Part shown: in pieces, positions 13,201 through 21,432 of the stretch
Numbering within the stretch: the first letter of the stretch is position 1
How the letters are laid out: every line of letters starts with the position of its first letter
From: a virus
Reading direction: 5' to 3' (one strand)
DNA: 21,843 nt
Virus record (IMG/VR): IMGVR_UViG_3300025769_000968
Coordinates: 1 to 21,843 of that record
Notes under the pieces: generated by a model
Seen by the model: only the letters and a program-made list of their open reading frames with translations
Told to the model about the DNA's origin: nothing
The model's database searches: none
Program-made: the position numbers and the translations under genes

Positions 13201-16200
13201 TCACGATAGTCAGGGTCTGTGATGTTCTTTGTCAGCGTTTTGTAATCGGTAAGCAGAGAAACAAAGTGGGCAACCATGAAGTCGTTGGCTACATATGCAG
13301 TTGACCCGTATCTCATCTTTGCCAACTGCGCACGCTGCTCCGGTTGCAGGCGAGAGACTGGGCCTTCTACCGCAAGCATTTCCTTGTTGCCTGAAAGTTT
13401 CAACGTTTCCTTGTTTGACGTTGCCAGTGCGGCTAGGGACGGGAGGGCGTCCAAGATGATGGTCAACTCGGCACCAAGGTGGTTGCTCTCGTCCATCATG
13501 CCGACGGCTTTCGGGTCTATGTTCACCAAAGAATAGAGGTCGGTGTTTTCTTTCGGAGTAACCCATGCCGGGTTAGTCGGCACCACTTCTGCCAGTGTGA
13601 AAGAGATCGTGTTCTGGCTAACGGCGTGCGTGTATTCGTGCAGGATTGTTGCCACTGCGCTTTCCAAACCCGCCGTCTTGCGCTCAGATCTATCCATGTC
13701 GATGGACATAAGATCCATGCCTGAAGCCGTAGAGAAACTTGAGTGCGTGCCAACTGCATCGGTTGTATTTGCAAGCACTCCGGTCGGGTTGAAGTGGACA
13801 ACGGAGTTCTCAGACATGCTGCCAGCGCTGTTCAGCAAAGATTTGGCAGTAGCCTTAGACACGTCAGAAATAAATTCTGACTCTGCAACACGTTTCATCA
13901 GGGTCTTTGTGTAGTAGGTGACGCCGAAGTTAGTCGATAGAATCGGCGTAATTACACGCTTCATCTCAAGCATGAAGGCAAAGCGGTCAATGTTGCCAGC
14001 GATGAGATCGTCAACCAACTGGTCTGTCTGGAGACCTGCTTCCAAGGTAGCGGCCTTCGCGTTCAGAACCATCATGGATGCTTCGTCTTTGGTTGCAAGT
14101 CCGAACCTATACAGTTCGTCCGCCATCTCCACTTGATCCTCAAGCATGAAGACCATTGTGTTCCGCATGTTGTCTTTCAACACAGTCAAGTCAAGGTTGG
14201 GATCGTTGAGATCCATAGCGGACAACACACGCACAGGGCTTTCGAGGTTCGACCCATCCAGACCAAAGTAGTCATCAATGAGTCTTTGCCCCATAATTGC
14301 ACCCATGCCTGCGATGGGCAGGCCGCTTGCCAGACCATCCCGCTTGAGTTGCGCAACCCTTGGATCTTTCTTCCGCCGTTGATTGACCACAGGGTTGAGT
14401 GCGTGCTTCGGGTCGTCGATATCGTCATCAAGAAACCCTGCGATTGGAGGCCGCATAGATCCCGAGCGCTCCCCAATCGCGTCAACAGTCAGCGATGTTG
14501 AGATTGACGGGCGCTGACTGTCAACGTCTGCTCTTGAGAACATTGGCTGGGTAAGCGTGCCCACGTCAAGCGCACGCACCCGGTTGGAAATAGCCCTGTC
14601 CAGCCGAGCCGACAGGTTTCTCGCCTTCACGGTGGCATCGTCAGAGAATGGAGAGCGGATTGCATCTGCAATCAAATCAGACTCGCTGCCAGCCATGCTG
14701 CCCATAGCCAGACGTGCCTTGACGCCCTGCCGCTGGGGCCGGTATGTCCCAGTGCGTCCAAAGAACTGCCGATATAGATCGCTAGGGGTAGCAGAAACGC
14801 CATTCTCAGCCAGTTCTGAGGTCGTTTCTGTGCCATAAACAGCGCGTCGGCGGGCGATACCAGCCTTGATTTCGTCCGTCATCTCAACAGGAGTGCGCGC
14901 AAACATGGCAGCAGGCGTGCCAGTTTCATCAGGATCGACAGCCGTCTCGGGATTGAACTCCGAATCCAGTTTGCCGAACGTCTGACTAATCTCTACGAAC
15001 GATCCGTCTTCGACTCGCTGCGAGTGGCCTGCCATCATCTCGTGCAAAGCATCCCAGCGGTCACGAGTTTCCCAGTCTGCGTCTTCTGGGGTGAAATCAA
15101 TCAAAGATCGCAGGGTGTTCTTCATCCGGCGAATGACTGGGATGTTGCGGCTGTTGTTTGCAAGAGAAGTGATAACACCACGTGCCAAGTCCGGGTTGGC
15201 AGTAGCCATGCGCTGGATGTAGTAAGCGCCAGTCTCTTCTAAGATGCGCTTTGCTCTTGCTTTCTGCTCCTCGTTGCCATTTAGAGCCAACTCAAAAGCG
15301 CCAGCCAGTGCTTGCTCGACCTCGGTGATAGTAGTAAGGGTGCCCCGTTCTCCAGTAATTGGGTCTGCTTCAGCCCGTCTGGCAATAGCAAATGCTTCGC
15401 GGAAGCCATCTGGGTCTTGCTCCATGGCATTCATAAGGAAGTCAACGGCAGCGCGGCGGTCTTGCCGCATCACACCGTGGAACACCTCGTGTCCCATAAG
15501 TGAATCAAACACAGTCCGGTCAAGAGATGCGTCTGCATTGATGTAGATCACACCAGTATCAGACGAGATGGTTGCTGCCACATCGCCGGGCACTGGCTTT
15601 CTTGTGTCACCCTCTTTGGTGTAAAAGAACACCACACGCAAGCCGCGCTCTGCGTACCCCTGCTGAGTTGTCTTCTGACTGTCAGACATTTCATCTGGCC
15701 CGAGTACAACTAGGTCAAGATTTTCATTACCCTTTCCGTTGTTTGCTTGCTTGCGCAGGTTCTGTTCTAGATCTGCCTCAAAGCCTCTGCCTGCTTCTGC
15801 TACCTCTCCCGCCTCCGTCGAGTCAGCCACTTCATCCGCCACCCCCTCCGGCGTGCCCCTTGAGAACCTAGGCGCATCATCAGTAGTGTCGGGAACATCC
15901 GCTTCTTCACCTTCTTTTGCAGAGATAGCCTCCTCGCCTCGCGCTTCAAGTGCATCCAGAAGAACTTGACTGTTGCCCTTAGTGACCCGGTCAAGCAGTT
16001 TCTTTTCTGGCCCAGTCATCGGGTTGTCTGGATCAGGGTAGAGCATCTTGCTCATCATTGAATCAGCAATAGCGTTTGCTTCTTCATCACTGGCACCGTC
16101 TGCTTTTGCTGCTACTACCACGTCGTCAGCAACCCGCTGGATCACATCGTCAGTAGTGACCCCATCAGTTGTCACCTCCTCGATATAGGACGGCGCAGCC

Positions 16201-18422
16201 TCAGGAGTCAGACCACCAATCAATGCTCCCTCAATCTCAGACTCCACCCGAGCAGTGGACTCAGCAGAGATCTTGCGCAGTTCTCCAAGATCTTTTTCTG
16301 ACAATGAGTCGAGGAACCGAATCAACTCTTGATTCTTGCCAAGCGTAAACAACTGCGCTTTCTTTTTGGCAGCAGCGATGTTGTTTGAGTCCAAGGTGGC
16401 AAGGAACTCTGCCAACTGCGGCATCTCTTTGGCAATCTCAATCTTGAATGCACCAGCAAACGCGCCGGGATTCTTACCTTTGCCAGTGTCCTTGTCGGAG
16501 GTGTTGATAAGGTTGAGCGTCATGCGCTCAGTCTGAGGGCCAAAGATTGCGCGAAGGCTTCGCGTCTGGTCTTTGTTGCTGGCAATGCTAGTCAATGCTT
16601 TTTGGATGTACTGTTCGGGTGCGCCCGCAGCCCGCAAGACCTTTTCAAACTTGGCTTTGCTGCGCATGATGTTCAGGTTGTGGAGTCCCCGAATCATCAC
16701 AGATGAGACCGCGCCGCCAAGCGGCTCGTCATCGTGCAGCATCATCTGTTCTCTAAACTCAATACGCAACCGGCGGTTGACGCTCTTGATGTTCTCCTCT
16801 GTTACGTTGACAAACTCGTAACCGGTGCGCTGTCTATTTCGTAGTTTGACCGTGGTTCCAACTTCGGCTGGCGCAAGATTCATAGCCAGATTCATGTTTG
16901 AAATCGTGCCGCCGAAGCCACCTGTGGCGAAAGAGATTGCGCCAATGGTTTTCATTTCCTCAAGGTACTCAGGGCTAAACAAGGCTTGGTTTGCTAACTC
17001 TGCATCCCCACGCACGTTTTTGAAATACGCACGCTGAAAAGTATTTTCAAGCAATTCCTGCCCTGACTCTCGGAAGCCGCCCAAGGCGTATGCGCCATAA
17101 GCAGTATCTTCGACGACCGCGACCAGATTGCGCATGAACGCGGGCTTGGTTGCAAACTTGCCTATGCCTCCGACAATGGACTCGGAAACGCCAGTCATTA
17201 GGCCAGCGAATGCACCATCTTGAAGAGAGCGCGAACGCGCTTCGTCGGGGTCCATGCCATTGCCGATGTAGTATTCGTATCTCTGCTTTTGCGTTGTGCC
17301 TTGGACGTATCCCATGGCAGTTCCGACAAAGCCCACGAACGAAAGGCCGAGAGGAGCCAATGCCCCACTGACAAGCATCTGCATGGCAAGTTGACCAGCA
17401 GCGGAACCAAAGCCTTCAACAAACTTTGGTCCTTCGTACTGAACAAGTTCTTGGTATGGCTTGGCCCAATCTTCGCCCAGCACATCCTCGGATATGCGAT
17501 CAATAGCGGCTGCGTAGTCTGGATCAGCAAGGTTGGCAAACCCGCGCACTGACATAGGAATAACTTGTTGAGCGGTGTGCTGCGCATTTTCTAAGATGTG
17601 TTGCACGCTCGTGCTAAACGGTCGCACGTTTTCGTTAATCATGGTTCCAAACACGCCAAGACCAGCGGCGGCTTCGCCCTCTAGTTTGGCACCCATGATT
17701 CGATTGTTGACCCGCATTGCCGCAAGCGCTTCAACATATTTCTGCCCGAGGTTTGACTGGCTTCTTGCCATGGCAACAGCGTTTTCCAACTCAAACTCGT
17801 TTTCCAACTGGTCAGCAGAGATGTATTCGCCAACGTCCTCGCCGCGTCCACCCATGCGGGGAGGAGCCTCGACGTAGTCTTTAAACTCTTCGTACTCATC
17901 AAGCGTGATGGACTTTTTGCCAGAAAAAAAGTTCTCGTGCATCCGGCGGTGTGATACAGGGATGCGCAGCAACTTGACTGCTCTTCCGTTATCGTCAACT
18001 ACAGCAATGGGCCGCGCTGTATACACCTCGCCAATCTGATAATCAGCACTGGTGCCCATGACTGGCTCAACAAAGTTGTCTAAAAAGAAACTTCCCTTCT
18101 TGCCTTGGTAGCCGCCACCTGCTTCTTCGAGCGGCTCTAGTCCTTTTTCTCCTCTCAAGACGCGCGCTTCCCGATTACCTAACTGTCCAAAGTTGCGTTG
18201 CAGGAACGAATAGACGTGGTCAAAGGTGTAGTTGCCAGTTATATTATGGACGCCCTCACGGTGGTAAGCAGCATCACCAGCAGCCTCATCCATCTTGGCC
18301 CTGATTGCGGCATCATTTGTGGAAGTGAGCATATCCATGCCGAGCGTCGAAACGTCGGAAAGGTTGAGCGCCCCTTGGAACGCCTGCTCTGCTTTAGTTG
18401 CTGCGTCAGTGAAGTCTCGCAT
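7191..18422 (-). CDS. Giant polyvalent virion-type protein with two zincin motifs, ART module and LPD38-like end
   Basis: One uninterrupted 3743-residue frame (roughly 410 kDa). Visible parts in order: helical N-terminus with Gly/Ala-rich hydrophobic segments (about 341-375 and 402-423); long helical region; zincin motif HEVFH (978-982); helical stretch; second zincin HEYTHA (1595-1600), with EYMAEYVANPAF (from 1807) as candidate third-ligand helix; an alpha/beta region; an ART-like module with YHGT (2227-2230), then GIFLTTD and ARGYA, and later HLYEVNM (2622), GYAGVIF (2754) and ESQVVVVFDP (2774); and an LPD38-like C-terminus (about 2800-3743) with SPLTHSRNFIGN and a hydrophobic helix near 3400. 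F-[S/A]-R linkers recur. This matches the polyvalent proteins of phages and conjugative elements, thought to be delivered with DNA to modify host targets. It follows the 568-residue gene after an 11-nt gap. No virion RNA polymerase or transglycosylase motif was seen. Confidence 0.9.
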   Translation of the reverse strand: MRDFTDAATKAEQAFQGALNLSDVSTLGMDMLTSTNDAAIRAKMDEAAGDAAYHREGVHNITGNYTFDHVYSFLQRNFGQLGNREARVLRGEKGLEPLEEAGGGYQGKKGSFFLDNFVEPVMGTSADYQIGEVYTARPIAVVDDNGRAVKLLRIPVSHRRMHENFFSGKKSITLDEYEEFKDYVEAPPRMGGRGEDVGEYISADQLENEFELENAVAMARSQSNLGQKYVEALAAMRVNNRIMGAKLEGEAAAGLGVFGTMINENVRPFSTSVQHILENAQHTAQQVIPMSVRGFANLADPDYAAAIDRISEDVLGEDWAKPYQELVQYEGPKFVEGFGSAAGQLAMQMLVSGALAPLGLSFVGFVGTAMGYVQGTTQKQRYEYYIGNGMDPDEARSRSLQDGAFAGLMTGVSESIVGGIGKFATKPAFMRNLVAVVEDTAYGAYALGGFRESGQELLENTFQRAYFKNVRGDAELANQALFSPEYLEEMKTIGAISFATGGFGGTISNMNLAMNLAPAEVGTTVKLRNRQRTGYEFVNVTEENIKSVNRRLRIEFREQMMLHDDEPLGGAVSSVMIRGLHNLNIMRSKAKFEKVLRAAGAPEQYIQKALTSIASNKDQTRSLRAIFGPQTERMTLNLINTSDKDTGKGKNPGAFAGAFKIEIAKEMPQLAEFLATLDSNNIAAAKKKAQLFTLGKNQELIRFLDSLSEKDLGELRKISAESTARVESEIEGALIGGLTPEAAPSYIEEVTTDGVTTDDVIQRVADDVVVAAKADGASDEEANAIADSMMSKMLYPDPDNPMTGPEKKLLDRVTKGNSQVLLDALEARGEEAISAKEGEEADVPDTTDDAPRFSRGTPEGVADEVADSTEAGEVAEAGRGFEADLEQNLRKQANNGKGNENLDLVVLGPDEMSDSQKTTQQGYAERGLRVVFFYTKEGDTRKPVPGDVAATISSDTGVIYINADASLDRTVFDSLMGHEVFHGVMRQDRRAAVDFLMNAMEQDPDGFREAFAIARRAEADPITGERGTLTTITEVEQALAGAFELALNGNEEQKARAKRILEETGAYYIQRMATANPDLARGVITSLANNSRNIPVIRRMKNTLRSLIDFTPEDADWETRDRWDALHEMMAGHSQRVEDGSFVEISQTFGKLDSEFNPETAVDPDETGTPAAMFARTPVEMTDEIKAGIARRRAVYGTETTSELAENGVSATPSDLYRQFFGRTGTYRPQRQGVKARLAMGSMAGSESDLIADAIRSPFSDDATVKARNLSARLDRAISNRVRALDVGTLTQPMFSRADVDSQRPSISTSLTVDAIGERSGSMRPPIAGFLDDDIDDPKHALNPVVNQRRKKDPRVAQLKRDGLASGLPIAGMGAIMGQRLIDDYFGLDGSNLESPVRVLSAMDLNDPNLDLTVLKDNMRNTMVFMLEDQVEMADELYRFGLATKDEASMMVLNAKAATLEAGLQTDQLVDDLIAGNIDRFAFMLEMKRVITPILSTNFGVTYYTKTLMKRVAESEFISDVSKATAKSLLNSAGSMSENSVVHFNPTGVLANTTDAVGTHSSFSTASGMDLMSIDMDRSERKTAGLESAVATILHEYTHAVSQNTISFTLAEVVPTNPAWVTPKENTDLYSLVNIDPKAVGMMDESNHLGAELTIILDALPSLAALATSNKETLKLSGNKEMLAVEGPVSRLQPEQRAQLAKMRYGSTAYVANDFMVAHFVSLLTDYKTLTKNITDPDYRDALTDLHKLAESVMKSNPGNLRIAAVEFFQDAANSGLLNNFGAIMDYRMPYAQGMLTGEYGMSSMLEYMAEYVANPAFRTLLDSNINQVMSKYGVELGDIKISGAKFDMFQMRDALGMLLPTTPVMPNPDSSKSMARMANITTNMMSHNMRQDLFFSRRLTGESKPDAMQEGEQAQFFGKLPYAQRRKFEQQAAKILNEEWNTIGRDLNVDLLGSVDVVRGWWMGDFNPGLQVFIDEAGEKQTDAAAATLAYVLDQHGVGVVESIKVVDEGQAPNGIVIKGPASKRDFDRITKVMQDVFTEAGYAEMTSFSFPFDVARKQIGLAYHGSTESITEENLNEIERRLGEKYEVVGADIPNRFISKSKHAPGPESVAGRNADSLRRRIRQARNEFLTERGYKGELFFSRAQVEVGGVRFARADINSEAGKLWSLGVEPDGSKPGNPFKRKPLTLERMNAYADRSAETEDFGERTTIETVDTDSDSGVVTFYHGTQSKYGLEGGDFKKDKFGSFTGAKDAEAGIFLTTDKMVARGYAKEIEDAVAVSLEQYQTELGETPEETASKVAEYHESVIDMIERAKVQADAELEVLGLNTSEFKRALILDPSFYASYRKSEIIGDTDFGDLFSFRPLDYKDIPKKYRDMNDKYRLVLPNGIGRQFKFDIRRQLPLEPAVTSEMLARTTGGEMLATYATMGDFYNDDATFGTRGNFDDATQVAEQLKQVTDPSTVLDGDMLALKDLLSQVVSESASPRKQAKGMRDTVKNLRQYHQKFRYQAQQDYENMLEEIASDPDFGLSLEPKGTPFLDHLKQMNQNDPEQAKIVLENMHRRRPTTREFSTVDELIADIESLSDNLKPARIMPNLNDVALNTLQFELDQTDQYKSGHMKHLYEVNMLSEAFTAELATYPTGAQILRAAMTQYGTINVEEGIAVLEKAAEVDRERELYDVPIDKDEELFLNKAIQKQNMLTGDIERLDKRIRKMGKVHSIVKAHVRGEMYVHQTSDYDADEFQEVINDARDDGYAGVIFKDVSDGMGSNSGQESQVVVVFDPKDVLIQDEAHAGNPVLFSRFGDGVLDAAVPKANSIAKSIGEVFRKYFTTSRGLPQGAFRRYMQRKGHIESAQDRAAKRLIDLRQIVSEEYVTPESQAAVMAKLNTLLGIPQSIVDGTHYNVSGPHPLTRGMSPRLLATLRGMRDSIDEMSATLKDNLDLPDGLRAKIGENMGLYVNRSYKLFSEPDWAKNVPAEVKDKFIELATKEYEKMYADEIASGRLDPDKIPTMAAALANSVLMRGSESQSPIAMLSIIEESDLKGASILMKRRIGDDDFSKALRALMGEEDNIFKNYTNTITKMAAVIENHRLFADIRGMGIEQGWIVHGDMIPIGEGDQWVAIHSPDKFKPDYMLHGLYVKHEVREALEFLLQPKKTDVGGLMGFIFKANALTKYGKTVLSPLTHSRNFIGNIPHMIANGYFNGNAMDTNLREWWSTAAAGNDLFGVTDEKRRERYRRMVELGVVNYGFEVEIEDMIRQSGADETLGSFLTRVGRISRDTSSLTQRVIGKTQQMYSFEDDVFKVIAFEIEAGRLKKAYPLMKDDEIEAMAAEIVGQTMPNYEMVPEAVLALRRLPIVGTFPSHTAEMIRTTIGRIRLARREMSDSNPEIQKAGRNRMMGLAIMLSLPSIAAIAFKSLSGISDEEEEAIRRMLPFWNRNSTLLFQRGENGEIKFTDYGYVDPFVYFRKPIIALFAGRHSDVDKAILESLEQIFQPFIGQEVFFGAAYEAVRNKDMNGRAIVEPGTSTFDQAGQLLTHVLSGIEPGFIGQGIDFVRAATGQVNDYGRRYSLANSILTHATGFKTETISPMQSFLFKLAEFNRLDRELGSRYRASIRTARGVDEDYLIEAVGHYNGARQNLQKDLLSLVGGMRALGYSDRQIRQGMSFGAVSRDLTESLLEGEFRNYDVPTTALESAVERFQFTNREVPFGEPGELEERIRILMEATEDLNRPDFRQVSEGRGSLRK

Positions 18423-18433
18423 AGGTTCTCGAT

Positions 18434-20140
18434 TTAGATTCCTGCTGGCCTACGGTCTTGTTGGAGCGCTCTGGATTCGGCAGTGCCAGATCCAAGCGCC
18501 CGCTCTTCAGACTTGACTTTGGCTTCATGTTTTGCCGCTGCAATCTGCCCGTTGTACTGGTCAGAGTAAGCCATAGCCGTGGCTGCTGCCACTTGGGAAA
18601 GAGTGAAATTGCCACCGGCAGCGTTCAACCGCTGCATAGTTTTCATCACGTCGTAGTTCTTGATTGACGCATCTCCGGGTCCAGCAACATGCTGTTCCAA
18701 GAAGTCAACGTAAGAAATGCGAGATCGCGCCTGCGAGTGCAGGTGTTGCGCGTTGCGCATGCGATCCATAAGCGGCTTGACCGCTCGCATGTAGGCACGC
18801 TCTGCACGGTTGCGCTGATTGCCATCCTCTACTGGGTCAGCCGCCATGGCTGCTTCGATGAAGGCTCGATATCTTTCCGTAGAAAGCGGGCCGGTCTCAA
18901 GAGCGTTGATCTCTAACTCGGTAACTTTCATCAGGTGGGTGTTAGCCACACGCGCTTCCGCGTTTTGCTTGCGCATACCGTTGGTTTTCATGCGCTCCAC
19001 TGCAAACTGATCTGGCGACTTCATAGCGCCCAAAACGCTAGAGCGCATTGCATCCCCACGCCTGCCAAATCCAGCCTCTACAAAAGCCTCGACGTGCGCC
19101 ATTTTGATTTGCTCGTCGGTTGGGTCTTCAGGCAGCGCCTTAAGGCGCTTAGTAAATTCTTCTTGGTACTTTTCGTACCTGCCCTTGTATACGTTGTAAG
19201 CCTCTTCGTTTTCTTTTGACAAGATTGTCGGGTCGGACATGGCCTCAAGACGAGAGGTTTCAAGATCGAAGTCTTTGCTGAGGGCAGCGGTGGCAGACTG
19301 CATTTTTGCCAGATAATCTTCCTCTTCTTGTGCCAGAGCCAACGCTTCCTGCTGGAGTCTTTCCTGTGCTTGTTGCTGCACAGATTGCACCCTGTTGAAA
19401 TCAATGGTGTCAAACAGGGTGCTGTTGTTGCGGTACAACTCTGCCAGCGCTTGGTCACGTTCTTCTGCACGCAGACTTGTGTTGCTATCAATAGCATCAA
19501 TTTGCCGCTGCAAGTCTCGGTGCCGTGCCAATGTATCTGTATCGCCAAACTCTTGTGCGTAGTTCAGCACGTCTGCCATGCTGCTGGCAAGACGCTGCTT
19601 GATTCTCGCAATGCCTTCAGGCGTTTTGTAGTCCAGCACTTCAAACGAATCGGTGGCGGGGTTGAAAACAACAGTGGTAATCTTGCCAGTTTCAATGTCG
19701 AACCTGCCATACGTGCCGTCGTCACGCAAGATTGTTTGGTTGTCAGCCAGACCTGTGGTGTCAATCTGCCCATCTACGTACCTTGCCTGCACCGGTCTTT
19801 TTGAGGCTACGGGTGCAGATGCTATTTGTGGGGCGTCACCAAGCCGTGAACCCATAAACCCTGAGCCAGCACCCGTAAATAACGGCCCGACTCTTGCTGC
19901 ACGAGCGTCTTTCCGCTCTTGATCTTTTTGATTGCGGAGCGCTTCGGCGTCTTCTTTAATTAAGCCACGAAGAACATCTTGTTCGAGTTTTAGTTGGTTG
20001 ATTGTTTCCTCTAGATCAACCCGCTTGTCCGTCTGGACGGTTGTTTCGGCAGCGCCCCCCTGTGCTGCCAAGTTCTTAAGTTGTTGGTTGGCTTCTCTGA
20101 GCCTCTTTTGAACGCCACGGAGATCATCTCGTCTATTCAT
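18434..20140 (-). CDS. Probable internal virion (ejection) protein, helical (568 aa)
   Basis: No family was recognised. The N-terminus (1-85) is a strong coiled coil rich in Leu, Glu, Arg and Gln. A flexible Gly/Ala/Pro segment follows (about 86-120), then a small beta-type patch (YGRFDIETGKITTVVFNP, about 145-165), and from about 175 long Gln/Ala/Glu-rich helices to the end. There is no signal peptide or enzyme motif. Size, helicity and position just before the giant gene match internal core/ejection proteins of podoviruses, so co-assembly with the giant protein is plausible. The start shares one base with the preceding stop (TAATG), and AGGA sits 3 nt upstream of the ATG. A tail or scaffold role cannot be excluded. 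Confidence 0.8.
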   Translation of the reverse strand: MNRRDDLRGVQKRLREANQQLKNLAAQGGAAETTVQTDKRVDLEETINQLKLEQDVLRGLIKEDAEALRNQKDQERKDARAARVGPLFTGAGSGFMGSRLGDAPQIASAPVASKRPVQARYVDGQIDTTGLADNQTILRDDGTYGRFDIETGKITTVVFNPATDSFEVLDYKTPEGIARIKQRLASSMADVLNYAQEFGDTDTLARHRDLQRQIDAIDSNTSLRAEERDQALAELYRNNSTLFDTIDFNRVQSVQQQAQERLQQEALALAQEEEDYLAKMQSATAALSKDFDLETSRLEAMSDPTILSKENEEAYNVYKGRYEKYQEEFTKRLKALPEDPTDEQIKMAHVEAFVEAGFGRRGDAMRSSVLGAMKSPDQFAVERMKTNGMRKQNAEARVANTHLMKVTELEINALETGPLSTERYRAFIEAAMAADPVEDGNQRNRAERAYMRAVKPLMDRMRNAQHLHSQARSRISYVDFLEQHVAGPGDASIKNYDVMKTMQRLNAAGGNFTLSQVAAATAMAYSDQYNGQIAAAKHEAKVKSEERALGSGTAESRALQQDRRPAGI

Positions 20141-21432
20141 TATCCTGACCTCTTGGTAAAGCCTGCAAGTGTTGCGTTAGATGGCAATCTAACCTCTCCT
20201 CCAACATTTGTCACAGAAGTCAGGTCTACCAGTGTGGAAGCACCATCGGCTCTAAGGACGCCGCCGTAAATTTCGACCGTCCCCAAGTCAACCAGTTCGT
20301 TTGCAGATCGAGACTTGACTCGGCTGAAGTCTGCCTCTCCTCCAAATAATGCAAGATGTGTTTCGCCTGAAGCAAGGTCTTGATCGCTCTGGTGCAAATA
20401 CCTGCCTTTGCCCATGACAGTGATAGTTGCAGGCGTGTGGTGCGTCGTACCGGCTGAACTTGCAGCAGTAGAAATAGTGCCGCTGCCGTCAATCTTGCCA
20501 GACTCTTTGACTGTCAAAGTCCCAGTGCCCGTCACGATTGCTCTAGATTTGGGGCGGGTCGCCGCTGATAGTTCTACAAAGCCTGAGTCCATGTAGATAT
20601 CGTTTATGTAAACGCTAGTCGATGGAATTTCAACAATGCAGGACCGAGAAACATCGGCAATTTTTACGAACTCAGTACCGCCGTTGCCAGTGTGCGTGGC
20701 GTTGATGACAATTCTGCCTCCAACACCTTGGCCCATAATGCTAATTTTGTGGAATTGCTCGTTGAGTTTGAGTGTGCCCCTGTTCTGGGTGACAAACACA
20801 TTTTCGATGTCGCCTTCAATATTGTAGTAGCGCCCCCCGCCACCAAAAGTCGCACCCTTTTCCCCACCGTCGTTGCAGTCAATTTGGAGTGCAGCGGTTT
20901 CAGTCCCAATGTTGCCTGTGTAACCCGGCCCAACGATAAACTGGTCGAGTTGCAGTGTTGGGTCTGGGATCAAACCATAGAGAACATCGTTTGAGCCTTC
21001 TGTGAAGTAGACAATAGCCTCGTCTACGGGCACTGAGCCAAGGCTCCAGTTGGCAGCCGTGCCAAAATCGTTTGGGCCAGCATTTGCAGTGGTGGTTGCG
21101 ACCGTATATGCGGTGTTGCCATTGTCACTGACAGCCAACTTGAACGGCCTGCCAGCCAAGTCGGCTGTGATTGTCACAGTGTCAGTTGATACCGTGTAGG
21201 TCAGGCGGGAAAAAAGAGACAACGAACTGCTGGCAAGCGCAGACTGCACAGCCGACGCAGTGGTGTTGTTGTTGGTGTCCGCAACCGTGTGCGTGACTGC
21301 TTGCGTAGAGCCGTCTTCAGCAGTCAAGGTAATAGTGACTGTGTTGCCTGCTTCGGACGTGGTAAACCGGATGGTCTGCACCTGCGCAACAGCAGTTGCC
21401 CCGCCGATCCATCTGTTGTGAGTTGTTGTCAT
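20140..21432 (-). CDS. Beta-rich phage structural protein, possible fibre or decoration protein (430 aa)
   Basis: The N-terminal ~120 residues are a Thr/Val-rich beta domain (VTITLTAEDG, TVTITADLAGRPF). A GTAANWSLGSVPVDEAIV segment links it to a C-terminal half of short strands with Gly/Asp/Asn turns (VIVTG-, TLTVKESGKIDGSG-like), as in right-handed beta-helices. The N-W-S...VP...D layout is one I associate with surface and virion proteins carrying parallel beta-helices. No catalytic residues stand out. It starts with ATG at 21432 inside the stop of the preceding gene (ATGA) and lies in the structural row. Tail fibre, spike or capsid-surface protein are all possible. Confidence 0.8.
   Translation of the reverse strand: MTTTHNRWIGGATAVAQVQTIRFTTSEAGNTVTITLTAEDGSTQAVTHTVADTNNNTTASAVQSALASSSLSLFSRLTYTVSTDTVTITADLAGRPFKLAVSDNGNTAYTVATTTANAGPNDFGTAANWSLGSVPVDEAIVYFTEGSNDVLYGLIPDPTLQLDQFIVGPGYTGNIGTETAALQIDCNDGGEKGATFGGGGRYYNIEGDIENVFVTQNRGTLKLNEQFHKISIMGQGVGGRIVINATHTGNGGTEFVKIADVSRSCIVEIPSTSVYINDIYMDSGFVELSAATRPKSRAIVTGTGTLTVKESGKIDGSGTISTAASSAGTTHHTPATITVMGKGRYLHQSDQDLASGETHLALFGGEADFSRVKSRSANELVDLGTVEIYGGVLRADGASTLVDLTSVTNVGGEVRLPSNATLAGFTKRSG

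Noticed and set aside
7191-18422. Giant protein as an N4-type virion RNA polymerase
   Set aside because: The size is similar, but I found no polymerase signature motifs, while peptidase, ART-like and LPD38-like features are visible.
21187-21210. LFSR in the 430-residue structural protein, similar to the F-S-R linkers of the giant protein
   Set aside because: It is a single copy within an apparent beta domain, not at a clear domain border, so probably chance.
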